From Leifsonia sp052114085 (GTDB lineage: Bacteria > Actinomycetota > Actinomycetes > Actinomycetales > Microbacteriaceae), in contig NZ_JBFREB010000001.1 of the NCBI RefSeq assembly GCF_052114085.1, forward strand, positions 3,410,001 through 3,474,000: a stretch of 64,000 bases of DNA. The letters are read 5' to 3'. Numbering within the stretch: position 1 is the first letter of the stretch; each line of letters starts with the position of its first letter. The notes under the pieces are model-generated. The model was not told where the DNA came from. It worked only from the letters and a program-made list of their open reading frames with translations, and did not search any database. The position numbers and the translations under genes were made by a program. Of the stretch, positions 24,301 to 32,511 are shown piece after piece.

Positions 24301-26271
24301 TCACCGGACCGCGCGGTCGCGGTCCGCCATCCGCGCCAGCCGTTCGTTGTACGCCTTCAACTCCGCATCGCCCGTGCGGTCCGCGTTCCGGTCGCTGCGC
24401 TTCGTCTCGCGCTCGTCGCTCCGGCTCCACTGGATGGCGACCACGATCGCCAGGATCACCGTCGGGATCTCGCCGATGCTCCACGCGATGCCGCCGGCCG
24501 CCTGCTGGTCGATCAGCGGCGCGTCGCCCCAGGTGCGGCCCATCGCGCCGAACCAGTCGGCCAGCATCAGTCCGTGCATCTGCATGATCGACAGCCCGAA
24601 GAAGGCGTGGAAAGCCATCGTGAGCAGCAGGAGCAGGAGCCGGAACGGGTACGGGAGCCGGTACTTGACCGGGTCGATCCCGATCAGCGACTGCACGAAG
24701 AGGTACCCCGTGATGAGGAAGTGGACGATCATCCACTCGTGCCCGATGTGGTCGGTCGTCGCCCAGCGGAACAGGGGCGTGTAGTAGAACGCCCACAGCG
24801 ATCCGGCGAACAGGATCGCCGCGACGATCGGGTTGGAGATCACCGCAGCGAAACGCGAGTGCACCGCCAGCAGCATCCATTCCCTGCCACCGCGGGAACC
24901 GTCCGTGCGCTTGCGGATCGCGCGCGCCGCCAAGGTGACCGGCGCGCCCGGGACGAGCAGCAGAGGCACGGCCATGGTGAGCACCATGTGCGCCGACATG
25001 TGGGCTGAGAACAGGTACTTCTCGTAGACGTTCACACCGCCGTTGGTGATGTAGAAGAGGAGCGCGATGCCCAGCACCCAGAGCACGGTGCGGTATACCG
25101 GCCACGAGTCGCCGCGGCGGCGCAGGCGCCACACGCCGGCGAGGTAGAAGAACACGGCGAAGGCGCACGCCAGCACCCAGAGCAGGTCGAAGTTCCAGGA
25201 GGTGAACAGCCGCTCGAAGCTGAGCGGGTCGGGCAGCTTCTCGCCGGTGAGGATCTCCGCCGGAGTCGGAGTGGCCGCACGCGTCTCTGGCACGGGCGTC
25301 ACCGTGCGGGCGAGCGCCGCCGCAACTCCGGACGCGATTCCCATGAACGCGAGTTCGGCGACGACGATCCACCAGAAGCTGCGCGGCTCGCCCGTGCTCT
25401 TCAGCCGGCCGATCAGGTAGCGACGCTGAGTGAGGCCGAACAGGCCGAGGACGACGAGCGCAGCAACCTTGACCAGGACCAGGATGCCGTACGGCGTCGC
25501 CAGCTCGGCCAGCGTCCCGACCCGCAGCTCCGCGTTGACGTACCCTGACGCGGCGACGACCACGAAGCAGATGAGGGCGATGGTCGAATAACGCTCGAGC
25601 ACGGTGACGAGTCGGCCGTTGCCCAGCGTCTGCTTGACGACGATGAGCGTGATCAGGCCGCCCAGCCAGATCGCCGCGAACAGCACGTGCAGCCCGAACG
25701 AGGTCACCGCCGCGTCGTGGCCTGCGGCCTCCGCGCTGTGCCCCTGCTGGGCCATCGGCACGACGGTGGCCATTGCCAGGATCGTCACGAAGACGATCGC
25801 GGTCTGGTTGCGCACGGCGAAGCAGAGGACCGTGACGGCGGCCGCGATGAGCGTGATGCCGAGCCACGCCTGGCCCAGGGAGACACTGGTCACGAACGAG
25901 CTGAGCCCGTTGCTGAAGGTCGCGTCGAACGACCACGGCACGTTGGAGACGCTCACGAAGGTGAACAGGCCGGTGGCGGCGGATGCGACGGTCATCACTC
26001 CCGCGCTGCCGGCGGCGAAATCCAGCGCCTTGCCGTACTCGTCGCGGTCGGGCGCGAACGCGAAACACGCGAGCACGAGGGCCCCCACGGTGCCCGCCAG
26101 ACTGAGGTTGGCCACGAGGGTCGCGGCGGGCAACCCCCATCGCACCAACGCTCCGGGATCGGCCAGAAGGGGAGCGGACGCCCCACCGCCGAATGCGAGC
26201 GCGATGATCATGGCCGCCACGGCTGCGAGCAGCAGCGCGGCAGGGCCGATCACGCGGAGGATTCGTGGCAC
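24301..26271 (-). CDS. CopD-CtaG fusion: copper transport/cytochrome oxidase assembly membrane protein
   Basis: A 656-residue polytopic protein with about 14 membrane helices. The N-terminal half resembles CopD (including LHVLFAAIWLGGLITLIV with its His and Trp). The C-terminal half resembles the caa3 oxidase assembly factor CtaG, with HMSAHMVLTMAVPLLLVPGA and HEWMIVHFLITGYLF. The fused form is common in Actinobacteria and is thought to move copper to cytochrome c oxidase. The GTG at 26271 begins the first helix. Histidines and methionines in the CtaG half (HMSAHM) are plausible copper ligands. It is monocistronic here and ends in a charged cytoplasmic tail. Confidence 0.88.
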   Translation of the reverse strand: MPRILRVIGPAALLLAAVAAMIIALAFGGGASAPLLADPGALVRWGLPAATLVANLSLAGTVGALVLACFAFAPDRDEYGKALDFAAGSAGVMTVASAATGLFTFVSVSNVPWSFDATFSNGLSSFVTSVSLGQAWLGITLIAAAVTVLCFAVRNQTAIVFVTILAMATVVPMAQQGHSAEAAGHDAAVTSFGLHVLFAAIWLGGLITLIVVKQTLGNGRLVTVLERYSTIALICFVVVAASGYVNAELRVGTLAELATPYGILVLVKVAALVVLGLFGLTQRRYLIGRLKSTGEPRSFWWIVVAELAFMGIASGVAAALARTVTPVPETRAATPTPAEILTGEKLPDPLSFERLFTSWNFDLLWVLACAFAVFFYLAGVWRLRRRGDSWPVYRTVLWVLGIALLFYITNGGVNVYEKYLFSAHMSAHMVLTMAVPLLLVPGAPVTLAARAIRKRTDGSRGGREWMLLAVHSRFAAVISNPIVAAILFAGSLWAFYYTPLFRWATTDHIGHEWMIVHFLITGYLFVQSLIGIDPVKYRLPYPFRLLLLLLTMAFHAFFGLSIMQMHGLMLADWFGAMGRTWGDAPLIDQQAAGGIAWSIGEIPTVILAIVVAIQWSRSDERETKRSDRNADRTGDAELKAYNERLARMADRDRAVR

Positions 26272-26424
26272 CCGTCCAGCCTACGTCCACGCTCCTGGGC
26301 GGGCGCCCACAGCCGGGCACCCACAGCGCCGGGCAACGACGAGTGGTGACCAGATGTCGCCACTGAGCCGGGATTCCAGCAACGACTCACGACTCGTCGG
26401 GTGCGGCGCGCCTCCGGAGACGAC

Positions 26425-26457
26425 GAGGGCGGCACCGCGTGATGCGGCACCGCCCTC
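26425..26457 (-). terminator. candidate terminator of the HU gene
   Basis: A 14-base arm GAGGGCGG..CCGC pairs, with two mismatches, with a downstream arm across a 5-base loop. The hairpin lies 17 bp past the HU stop. It lacks a clear T-run but is the only strong structure there. Confidence 0.4.
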
Positions 26458-26474
26458 GGGCAAGCTGGGAAAGA

Positions 26475-26759
26475 CTACTTGACGGCAGCCTTGAGCTTCG
26501 AACCCGCGGTCAGCTTGACGCGGTGACCGGCCGGGATCGAGATCTCCGCGCCCGTCTGCGGGTTGCGGCCGGTGCGGGCAGCGGTCTCGCTGCGCTCGGC
26601 GGCGAGCCAACCCGGGATGGTGACCTTGCCGCCCTTGGCGACGGTCTCGCTGATGGTGCTGAAGAATGCGTCGACGACGCTCGAGACGGTGGCCTGGCTC
26701 TGACCCGACGCCGCAGCGACGGCAGCAACGAGCTCGGTCTTGTTCAGGTTGTCAGCCAT
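26475..26759 (-). CDS. hupB: HU-family histone-like DNA-binding protein
   Basis: A 94-residue HU protein: MADNLNKTELVAAVAAASG, then the conserved beta arm containing GRNPQTG (the DNA-bending tip) and IPAGHRVKLTAG, ending LKAAVK. HU dimers bend and compact DNA and help at origins. It lacks the long Lys/Ala-rich tail found on mycobacterial HupB, so this is the short form. It is isolated on the minus strand, about 200 bp past the zinc-independent ribosomal protein cluster on one side and the CopD-CtaG gene on the other. Confidence 0.95.
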   Translation of the reverse strand: MADNLNKTELVAAVAAASGQSQATVSSVVDAFFSTISETVAKGGKVTIPGWLAAERSETAARTGRNPQTGAEISIPAGHRVKLTAGSKLKAAVK

Positions 26760-26917
26760 TGAGTGTCCTCCTCGGACCTTGTGCTGGTTTTACAGCTGTT
26801 TGTGGAACGGTTGAGGCCACGTTGGGCCATACGTTTGGTCGGTTGACCGCCTTGAATGTATCAGAAACCCGCGGAAACACGCGGATTTCCGGGCTTCTTC
26901 AGGCATTTGACACCACA

Positions 26918-26949
26918 AAGGGGCGCCCGGCCGAAGCCGAACGCCCCTT
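26918..26949 (-). terminator. terminator of the rpmB-rpmG-rpsN operon
   Basis: On the minus strand AAGGGGCG, an inner CGGC-TTCG-GCCG tetraloop stem, and CGCCCCTT, followed by TTTG. It lies 20 bp past the rpsN stop. The stable UUCG tetraloop is typical of intrinsic terminators. Confidence 0.7.
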
Positions 26950-26969
26950 GAGTGCGTCGCCGGACTGGT

Positions 26970-27275
26970 TTACCAGCTCGACTTGGTGATGCCGGGCAGC
27001 TCGCCGCGGTGCGCCATGTCGCGGAAGCGAACACGGGAGATACCGAACTTGCTGAGGTTTCCGCGGGGACGGCCGTCGACGGCGTCGCGGTTGCGGACGC
27101 GGATCGGGGAGGCGTCACGGGGAAGCTTCTGGAGGCCGAGGCGCGCGGCCTCGCGGGACTCGTCGCTACCATTCGGGTCGACGAGGGCCTTCTTGAGCTC
27201 GGCGCGCTTCGCGGCGTAGCGCTCGACGATGACCTTACGCTGCTCGTTCTTGGCGATCTTTGACTTCTTGGCCAT
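26970..27275 (-). CDS. rpsN: 30S ribosomal protein S14, zinc-independent long form
   Basis: A 101-residue S14 beginning MAKKSKIAKNEQRKVIVERY and containing GRPRGNLSKFGISRVRFRD near the end. It has no cysteine at all, so it is the C-minus form without a zinc ribbon. In many bacteria this paralogue is made under zinc starvation and replaces the short CxxC form. It follows rpmG by 2 nt, ending an operon of three cysteine-poor ribosomal proteins beside the Zur/Znu genes. The GGAGCGC run within the rpmG end can serve as its ribosome site. Confidence 0.95.
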   Translation of the reverse strand: MAKKSKIAKNEQRKVIVERYAAKRAELKKALVDPNGSDESREAARLGLQKLPRDASPIRVRNRDAVDGRPRGNLSKFGISRVRFRDMAHRGELPGITKSSW

Positions 27276-27277
27276 GT

Positions 27278-27445
27278 TTAGCGCTCCTCTCGGAAGTCGA
27301 CGTGCTTGCGCACTACGGGGTCGTACTTCTTGAGCACGAGGCGGTCGGGGTTGTTGCGACGGTTCTTCTTGGTCACGTAGGTGTAACCGGTGCCCGCCGT
27401 CGAACGGAGCTTGATGATCGGACGGACGTCCTGCTGCTTCGCCAT
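27278..27445 (-). CDS. rpmG: 50S ribosomal protein L33, zinc-independent form
   Basis: A 55-residue L33: MAKQQDVRPIIKLRSTAGTG at the start, then YVTKKNRRNNPDRL and KKYDPVVRKHVDFREER at the end. It has no cysteines, unlike the CxxC zinc-binding L33 form, so it is the zinc-free paralogue. Its ATG overlaps the rpmB stop (TAATG), meaning coupled translation. Together with L28 and S14 it forms a C-minus ribosomal cassette that spares zinc when the metal is scarce. Confidence 0.95.
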   Translation of the reverse strand: MAKQQDVRPIIKLRSTAGTGYTYVTKKNRRNNPDRLVLKKYDPVVRKHVDFREER

Positions 27446-27681
27446 TAGATCTTCTCCCCTCGGGCCAGGAGGTCCTTCACCACGGACTCGATGCCGCGGG
27501 CGTCGATGACCTTGATGCCCTTGGCGCTCAGCGTCAGGGTGACGTTACGACGAAGAGACGGAACGTAGTACGTCTTCTTCTGGATGTTCGGGTCGAACCG
27601 GCGCTTCGTGCGACGGTGCGAGTGCGAGATGTTGTGACCGAAGCCGGGAACGGCTCCAGTCACCTGGCACACTGCTGCCAT
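27445..27681 (-). CDS. rpmB: 50S ribosomal protein L28, zinc-independent form
   Basis: A 78-residue L28: MAAVCQVTGAVPGFGHNISH, then RRTKRRFDPNIQKKTYYV and a conserved C-terminal VIDARGIE. Only one cysteine (in CQVTG) is present, so it lacks the paired CxxC sites of the zinc-binding version. The ATG at 27681 is preceded by GGAGAAG. A perfect 8-bp hairpin stands just upstream (27701-27720). It heads the rpmB-rpmG-rpsN operon, directly downstream of the Zur-type gene in the same direction. Confidence 0.95.
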   Translation of the reverse strand: MAAVCQVTGAVPGFGHNISHSHRRTKRRFDPNIQKKTYYVPSLRRNVTLTLSAKGIKVIDARGIESVVKDLLARGEKI

Positions 27682-27700
27682 TGCTTTCTTCTCCAATACC

Positions 27701-27720
27701 GTGGTGCCGGACGGCACCAC
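27701..27720. promoter_or_regulatory. perfect hairpin in the leader of rpmB
   Basis: GTGGTGCC-GGAC-GGCACCAC is an exact 8-bp inverted repeat with a 4-base loop, ending 20 bp before the rpmB start. It could be a leader hairpin, an operator, or part of a weak terminator for the gene before it; there is no T-run. It is not like the AT-rich Zur box seen before znuA. Confidence 0.4.
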
Positions 27721-27818
27721 CCAAGGTCACTTGTCGGCGCACGACTTCCCGACATCGAGATGTGGGGGGTTCGTACACGATCAGAGCGGGGGGAGGCCCA
27801 CTCAGCCAAACATCTATG

Positions 27819-28235
27819 CTACGGCATGGAGGCAGTGCCGGCCAAATCGCTCTGGGCCGTGCACGAGGCGCAGAGGCCGAAAACATCGACGACGTGCTGC
27901 GCCTGGGTGAAGCCGTGCGCCGCCGCGGCCTGACGTGCCCAGAGCTCGACGGCATCCGCCTCGATCTCCACCGTCAGCCCGCAGTTGCGGCAGATGAGGT
28001 GGTGATGGTGGCCCGTCGTGCAGGCCCGGTAGAGGCTCTCGCCCTCCGGTGACTGCAGCGAGTCGGCATCACCCTCCGACGCCAGGTCGGCGAGCGCGCG
28101 ATACACGGTCGCCAGGCCGATGGGGGAGCCCCCTTCGTGCAGGCTCATGTGGAGTCCCTGCGCGCTGATGAAGCCCTCCGTAGAGGTCAGAGCCTCGCGG
28201 ACAGCCTCCCGCTGCCAGGTGTTGCGCTTCACCAT
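27819..28235 (-). CDS. zur: Fur-family metal regulator, probably Zur
   Basis: A 138-residue Fur-family repressor: N-terminal winged helix (TWQREAVREALTSTEGFISA ... GLATVYRALADLASEG), then the metal site CTTGHHHHLICRNCG and a second CxxC (CASC). These give the structural zinc site and the His-rich sensing site of Zur. With zinc bound it should repress znuABC and possibly the zinc-independent ribosomal genes that follow. It lies 6 nt after znuB on the same strand, so all of znuA-znuC-znuB-zur may be one transcript. Specificity for zinc is inferred from this neighbourhood. Confidence 0.88.
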   Translation of the reverse strand: MVKRNTWQREAVREALTSTEGFISAQGLHMSLHEGGSPIGLATVYRALADLASEGDADSLQSPEGESLYRACTTGHHHHLICRNCGLTVEIEADAVELWARQAAAAHGFTQAQHVVDVFGLCASCTAQSDLAGTASMP

Positions 28236-28241
28236 TCCAGG

Positions 28242-29129
28242 CTAGCCCGCCTGGCTCACGAGTCGCCGAGAACTCGAGGCCGTCCTGCGCCGGTCGCGGC
28301 GTCCGCCGACGATGCGGCAGACCACGTAGATGAGGAACGAGATCGTCGTGACGTACGGGCTGATCGGCAGCGCGCTGCCCAGCGCCAGCAGGATGCCGCC
28401 GACCACGGAGACGAGGGCGAAGACGACGCTGATCACCGGGACCGCGAGCGGTGACGAGGAGATGCGCATCGCGGCAGCTGCGGGCGTCACCAGCAGCGAC
28501 AGCACCAGCAGCGCTCCGACGATCTGCACCGAGACGGCGACCGCGAGCCCGAGCAGCACCATGAATGCCAGCGCCACGAAGCGGGTCGGGATGCCGCGCG
28601 CGGCGGCGACGTCCGCATCCAGGCTGTCGAAGGTCAGCGGACGCCACATCAGCAGCAGTGCGATTAGCACGATCACGCCGATGACCAACAGGGACCCCAG
28701 CTGCGGGTCGTCGACCGACACGATCTGACCGGTCAGCAGTCCGAACTTGTTGGCGCTGCGGCCGGGATACAGCGCGAGCGCCAGGATGCCGAGCCCGAGC
28801 CCGAAGGGCATCAGCACCGCGATGATCGAGTTGCGGTCTCGTGCTTTGGCGCCGAGGAGACCGATCAGGATGGCGGCGATCAGCGAGCCGATCAGCGACC
28901 CTGCCACGACATCCACCCCCAGCAGCAGAGCGATGGCCGCGCCCGCGAAGGACAGCTCGCTGATGCCGTGAACCGCGAACGCCATGTCGCGTTGCATCAC
29001 GAAGACGCCGATCAGACCGCCGACGATGCCGAGCACTGCGCCGGCGAAGATCGAGTTCTTGACGAGAAGCAGCAGCTCGCCGTAGTCGGTGAAGTCGAAC
29101 AGCTGCGACCAGAGGTCCATGTGCGTCAT
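28242..29129 (-). CDS. znuB: zinc/manganese ABC transporter permease ZnuB
   Basis: A 295-residue permease with about eight membrane helices, typical of ABC-3 family metal permeases (AVHGISELSFAGAAIALLLG; LVTPAAAAMRISSSP). It forms the inner-membrane channel for zinc taken from the lipoprotein ZnuA. Its ATG at 29129 overlaps the znuC stop (ATGA). It ends with a basic, Ser/Arg-rich cytoplasmic tail. The conserved TPAAAA loop is the contact for the ATPase. Confidence 0.92.
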   Translation of the reverse strand: MTHMDLWSQLFDFTDYGELLLLVKNSIFAGAVLGIVGGLIGVFVMQRDMAFAVHGISELSFAGAAIALLLGVDVVAGSLIGSLIAAILIGLLGAKARDRNSIIAVLMPFGLGLGILALALYPGRSANKFGLLTGQIVSVDDPQLGSLLVIGVIVLIALLLMWRPLTFDSLDADVAAARGIPTRFVALAFMVLLGLAVAVSVQIVGALLVLSLLVTPAAAAMRISSSPLAVPVISVVFALVSVVGGILLALGSALPISPYVTTISFLIYVVCRIVGGRRDRRRTASSSRRLVSQAG

Positions 29130-29986
29130 GCGGCCGGCTCCGGATGCGTCTCGCGGGTGTGCTCATGGTGGTCGTGCGTTTCCGCGTCGGGGATGCCCAC
29201 GACGACGATGCGGCCGCGACTCCGAATGACGTCGACCGGCGTCCCGTAGAGATCGGTGAGCACGTCGCTGCGGAGCACCTCGTCCGGAGTCCCCATGCGG
29301 AAGCGGCCGCCGGCGAGGTACAGGACGCGGTCGACCATCCCGAGCACCGGGTTCACGTCGTGCGTGACGAAGACGACCGCGCTATCGTGCTCCCGGCGTC
29401 GCCGGTCGATCAGTTCGCTGACGCCTCGCTGGTGCTGGAGGTCGAGTGAGAGCAGCGGCTCGTCGCACAGCAGCAGCGCCGGATCTCCGGCAAGCGCCTG
29501 CGCTACACGCAGACGCTGCTGCTCGCCGCCGGAGAGGGAACCGACCGCCGTGTCCGCATAGCGCCGGGCGCCTACCGCGTCGATCAGTCCATCCACCTGA
29601 TCGCGGTCGGAACGACGGGGAAGGGGCAGGCCCCAGCGGTGGCCGTTGACGCCGAGTGCGACCAGGTCCCGCGCGCGCATCGGAGTGCCGGCCGGGATGA
29701 GCTTCTGCTGCGGGATGTAGCCGATGCGCCGGTCACCGCGGCGTATGGGGTGCCCCTCGAACGAGATCTCGCCGGAGTCCAGCTGCTGCTGACCGAGGAT
29801 CGTGCGCAGCAGGCTGGTCTTCCCGGAGCCGTTCGGGCCGAGCACGGCGACGAACTCACCGGCGTGCACGTCGAGGTCGAGCCCACTCCACAGCGTCCGG
29901 TCGCCGAATCCGAGGGATGCGTCCCGCAATGCCAGGACCACGTCCCGTTCGCTCGGGGGCGTCACGCGCGCCAGCGGCTCACTCAC
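29126..29986 (-). CDS. znuC: zinc ABC transporter ATP-binding protein ZnuC
   Basis: A 286-residue ATPase: Walker A GPNGSGKTSLLRT, Q-loop near IGYIPQQ, signature LSGGEQQRLRVAQAL, Walker B LLLCDEPLLSLD, and the H-loop in VFVTHDVNP. A His-rich C-terminus (HDHHEHTRETH) may sense or hold zinc. The GTG at 29986 overlaps the znuA stop (GTGA); the longer ORF to 30031 lies inside znuA. It powers the ZnuB permease, and a zinc substrate is supported by the Zur gene and Zur-box-like site. Confidence 0.93.
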   Translation of the reverse strand: MSEPLARVTPPSERDVVLALRDASLGFGDRTLWSGLDLDVHAGEFVAVLGPNGSGKTSLLRTILGQQQLDSGEISFEGHPIRRGDRRIGYIPQQKLIPAGTPMRARDLVALGVNGHRWGLPLPRRSDRDQVDGLIDAVGARRYADTAVGSLSGGEQQRLRVAQALAGDPALLLCDEPLLSLDLQHQRGVSELIDRRRREHDSAVVFVTHDVNPVLGMVDRVLYLAGGRFRMGTPDEVLRSDVLTDLYGTPVDVIRSRGRIVVVGIPDAETHDHHEHTRETHPEPAA

Positions 29987-30888
29987 TCGGCCAACGCCTT
30001 TCCGACGGCGTCCAGGTTGGACTGCATCCACCCGACGTAATGTTTGCTGCTCGGCAGCGTCTCGGTGACCGGCACGACGGGGATGCCGTTGTGCTTGGCG
30101 GCGGCGAGCACGCGCTCGGTCTCGGCACCGGTGGTCTGCTCGTTGTACGCCAGAAGCTTGACCTGGTGACCGCTGAACAGCGCCAGCGTGTCCTTGAGGA
30201 CGACGGGGGAGACGTCGTTCTCCTCCTCGATGGCAGCGCTGAACCTCTCGGGGGTCTTGTCGACCAGCCCAATCGCGTCCAGCAGGTAGAGGGGGACGGG
30301 CTCCGTGATGGCAACGCCCTGTCCCGCGTACGACGTCTTGAGCTGCGCCTCGGTGCCTTCGAGAGCGGTCAGCTGCCGCGCGAACGCGGTTCCGTTCTTC
30401 TCGAACACTGCCTTCTGCGACGGGTCGGCGGCCGAGAGCGCGGCCACCAGGGCCCGGCTGAGCTTCCCCATGGTCGGGAAGTCGTACCAGACGTGTTCGT
30501 TGAGCTCGCCGTCGGCCGGCTTCTTACCGGACAGGTCGACGACGTTCAGGACGGTGGTGCTGCGGTTCTTGGAGCCCTTCACCAGCGTCTGCATGAATTC
30601 GTCGTAGCCGCCGCCGTTCTCGATGACGACGTCGGCCTTCGATACGGCCAGCTGGTTCTGGGCGCTGGCTTCGAACGAGTGCGGGTCCTGGGCCGGGTCG
30701 GACATGAGAGAGGTGACGTGGACGGCGTCGCCGCCGATGGTGGTCGCGATGTCGCCGTACACGTTGGTGCTGGCGACCACGCGGAGGGTGCCGTCGTCGG
30801 ATCCCGCCGACGAGGTGGCGCAACCGGCGGTCGCCAGTGCGATTGCGGCGCCGAGCGCCAGGGCGGAGACGAGGGAGCGCGTCTTCAT
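29983..30888 (-). CDS. znuA: zinc-binding lipoprotein ZnuA
   Basis: A 301-residue solute-binding lipoprotein of the cluster 9 metal family with a lipobox LATAGC (about residues 18-23). Metal ligands are visible: His in DPAQDPHSFE, His in LNEHVWYDFP and the C-terminal acidic residue region. The long His-rich loop of classical ZnuA is missing, so a role in manganese uptake is possible, but the Zur gene and zinc-independent ribosomal genes argue for zinc. The ATG at 30888 is chosen over the longer frame. A Zur-like box lies 77-93 bp upstream. Confidence 0.9.
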   Translation of the reverse strand: MKTRSLVSALALGAAIALATAGCATSSAGSDDGTLRVVASTNVYGDIATTIGGDAVHVTSLMSDPAQDPHSFEASAQNQLAVSKADVVIENGGGYDEFMQTLVKGSKNRSTTVLNVVDLSGKKPADGELNEHVWYDFPTMGKLSRALVAALSAADPSQKAVFEKNGTAFARQLTALEGTEAQLKTSYAGQGVAITEPVPLYLLDAIGLVDKTPERFSAAIEEENDVSPVVLKDTLALFSGHQVKLLAYNEQTTGAETERVLAAAKHNGIPVVPVTETLPSSKHYVGWMQSNLDAVGKALAE

Positions 30889-30964
30889 GGGAGCCTGTCT
30901 AAGTCGCGAACGACACGAAGAGGGTGTGCCCACGGTCGCGGGCACCGGCTCACATTACGTCTTA

Positions 30965-30981
30965 TTGAAAATGATTGTCAA
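30965..30981. promoter_or_regulatory. Zur-box-like operator before znuA
   Basis: TTGAAAATGATTGTCAA is an imperfect 17-bp palindrome (14 of 17 positions symmetric) that closely resembles the actinobacterial Zur box TGAAAATGATTTTCA. It lies about 77 bp before znuA on the minus strand, in a 95-bp gap between znuA and the end of pdhC. Confidence 0.8.
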
Positions 30982-30983
30982 AT

Positions 30984-32435
30984 TCAATCGAGCAGCAGCG
31001 CGGGCTCTTCGATGATGGATGCGACATCCGCCAGGAAGCGGGACGCAACGTCGCCATCGACGACGCGGTGGTCGAAGGAGGCACCCAGGGTGGTGACGAA
31101 GCGCGGGCGCACCTCGCCATCCACCACCCACGGCTTCTGCTTGATCGTGCCCAGAGCCACGATGCCCACCTCGCCGGGATTCAGGATGGGCGTGCCCGTG
31201 TCCATCCCGAACACACCGATGTTGGTGATCGTGATGGTGCCGCCGTTCATGTCGGCCGGGGGCGTCTTGCCGTCGCGCGCCGTCAGGGTGAGCTGCTCGA
31301 GAGACCTCGCGAGCTCGAGCAGGGTCATGCCCTGCGCCTCCTTGATGTTCGGCACGATGAGGCCGCGCGGCGTCGCCGCCGCGATGCCGAGGTTGACGTA
31401 GTGGCGGACGATGATCTCCTCGTCGGTCCACGACGAATTGACCATCGGGTTGCGACGGACCGCCCAGATCATCGCCTTCGCCATGATGAGCAGCGGCGAC
31501 ACCTTGATGCCCGCGAAGTCGGGGGAGTTCTTGAGGCGCTTGACGAACTCCATGGTGCGCGTGGCATCCACGTCGACGAAGAGGCTGACGTGCGGGGCAG
31601 TGAACGCGCTCGACGTCATCGCGTTGGCGATCGCCTTGCGGACGCCCTTGACCGGGATGCGGTCTTCGCGGTCGTTCGGCCACTCGGGCGTCTGGATGTT
31701 GCGGAAGACGCTCACCTGCGTCGCCTCGCGGAGGACGTCGTCCCGGGTGACGTCGCCGATCGGACCGGTCGGCGTGACCAGGCCGAGATCGACCCCGAGA
31801 TCTTTGGCGAGCTTGCGAACGGGCGGCTTGGCGATGACCGGCCCGCTGGGACGCGCCGTCGGCGCGGCCCCGGGCTCGGTCCCGGGCTGGGTCCCGGGCT
31901 GGGCGGCGGGCGCTGTCGGGGCGGTGGGAGCCGCGGCCGTGGCGACCGATGCGGCTGCCGGAGCTGCCGCCGTGGCCGCCGGCTGCGGGATGCTCCCCGG
32001 GAACGCGACGGGAATCGAAGCGGTTCCCGGATGCGACACCCGGCGTCGGCGGCTGCTGCCGTGACCCGCCGAGCCGTAGCCGACGAGCACGGCGCCCGGC
32101 TTCGGCTCGTCCTCGTGCGAGACCGTCGACGCGGCATCGGCGATGATCTCGTCCGCCGGCTCCGGCTCGCGTTCCAGGGTCGGAGCGGCCTGGGCGCCCG
32201 CGGTGACCGTGAAGATGGGCGTTCCGACCTCGACGGTCTGGCCCTCCGTGACGAGGAGCTCCCCCACGGTCCCCTCGAACGGCGAGGGCAGCTCGACCAG
32301 CGACTTCGCCGTCTCGATCTCGACGATGACCTGGTTGACTGCGACCTGCTCGCCGGGCGCGACCTTCCACGAGACGATCTCCGCCTCGGTCAGGCCCTCG
32401 CCCACATCGGGCAGGAGGAACTGGGACTCGCTCAT
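30984..32435 (-). CDS. pdhC: dihydrolipoamide acyltransferase (E2 of a 2-oxoacid dehydrogenase)
   Basis: A 483-residue E2 subunit: one lipoyl domain with the lipoyl-lysine in EIETAKSLVELPSPF (about residue 43), a long Ala/Pro/Gly linker (with PGTQPGTEPG), a peripheral subunit-binding domain (PPVRKLAKDLGVDLG), and a catalytic domain ending in the HxxxD site SFDHRVVDGD. It transfers the acyl group from E1 to CoA; the E1 genes pdhA and pdhB lie upstream, and no E3 is present. It may act on pyruvate or on branched-chain 2-oxoacids, which cannot be told apart by eye. The ATG is at 32435. Confidence 0.9.
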   Translation of the reverse strand: MSESQFLLPDVGEGLTEAEIVSWKVAPGEQVAVNQVIVEIETAKSLVELPSPFEGTVGELLVTEGQTVEVGTPIFTVTAGAQAAPTLEREPEPADEIIADAASTVSHEDEPKPGAVLVGYGSAGHGSSRRRRVSHPGTASIPVAFPGSIPQPAATAAAPAAASVATAAAPTAPTAPAAQPGTQPGTEPGAAPTARPSGPVIAKPPVRKLAKDLGVDLGLVTPTGPIGDVTRDDVLREATQVSVFRNIQTPEWPNDREDRIPVKGVRKAIANAMTSSAFTAPHVSLFVDVDATRTMEFVKRLKNSPDFAGIKVSPLLIMAKAMIWAVRRNPMVNSSWTDEEIIVRHYVNLGIAAATPRGLIVPNIKEAQGMTLLELARSLEQLTLTARDGKTPPADMNGGTITITNIGVFGMDTGTPILNPGEVGIVALGTIKQKPWVVDGEVRPRFVTTLGASFDHRVVDGDVASRFLADVASIIEEPALLLD

Positions 32436-32450
32436 GTGCGACTTCTCTCT

Positions 32451-32482
32451 GTCTTCAATACAGCGTGTCTTCAATACAGCGT
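32451..32482. repeat. exact 16-bp tandem duplication
   Basis: GTCTTCAATACAGCGT occurs twice in a row between pdhB and pdhC. It probably arose by slippage or unequal exchange, and lies in the short spacer just upstream of the pdhC ribosome site. Confidence 0.9.
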
Positions 32483-32511
32483 GCCTGTGCGGCGCGCTCC
32501 GGCCGGGGCGA

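Noticed and set aside
24287..26320. 677-codon minus frame overlapping copD-ctaG
   Set aside because: Shifted frame, Arg-rich, without membrane segments; the true frame has clear CopD and CtaG helices.
26276..26474. Possible tRNA between copD-ctaG and HU
   Set aside because: Some short inverted repeats are present, but there is no T-loop or acceptor-stem pattern.
29917..31401. Plus-strand frame opposite znuA and pdhC
   Set aside because: Antisense to two well-supported genes, with no family features.
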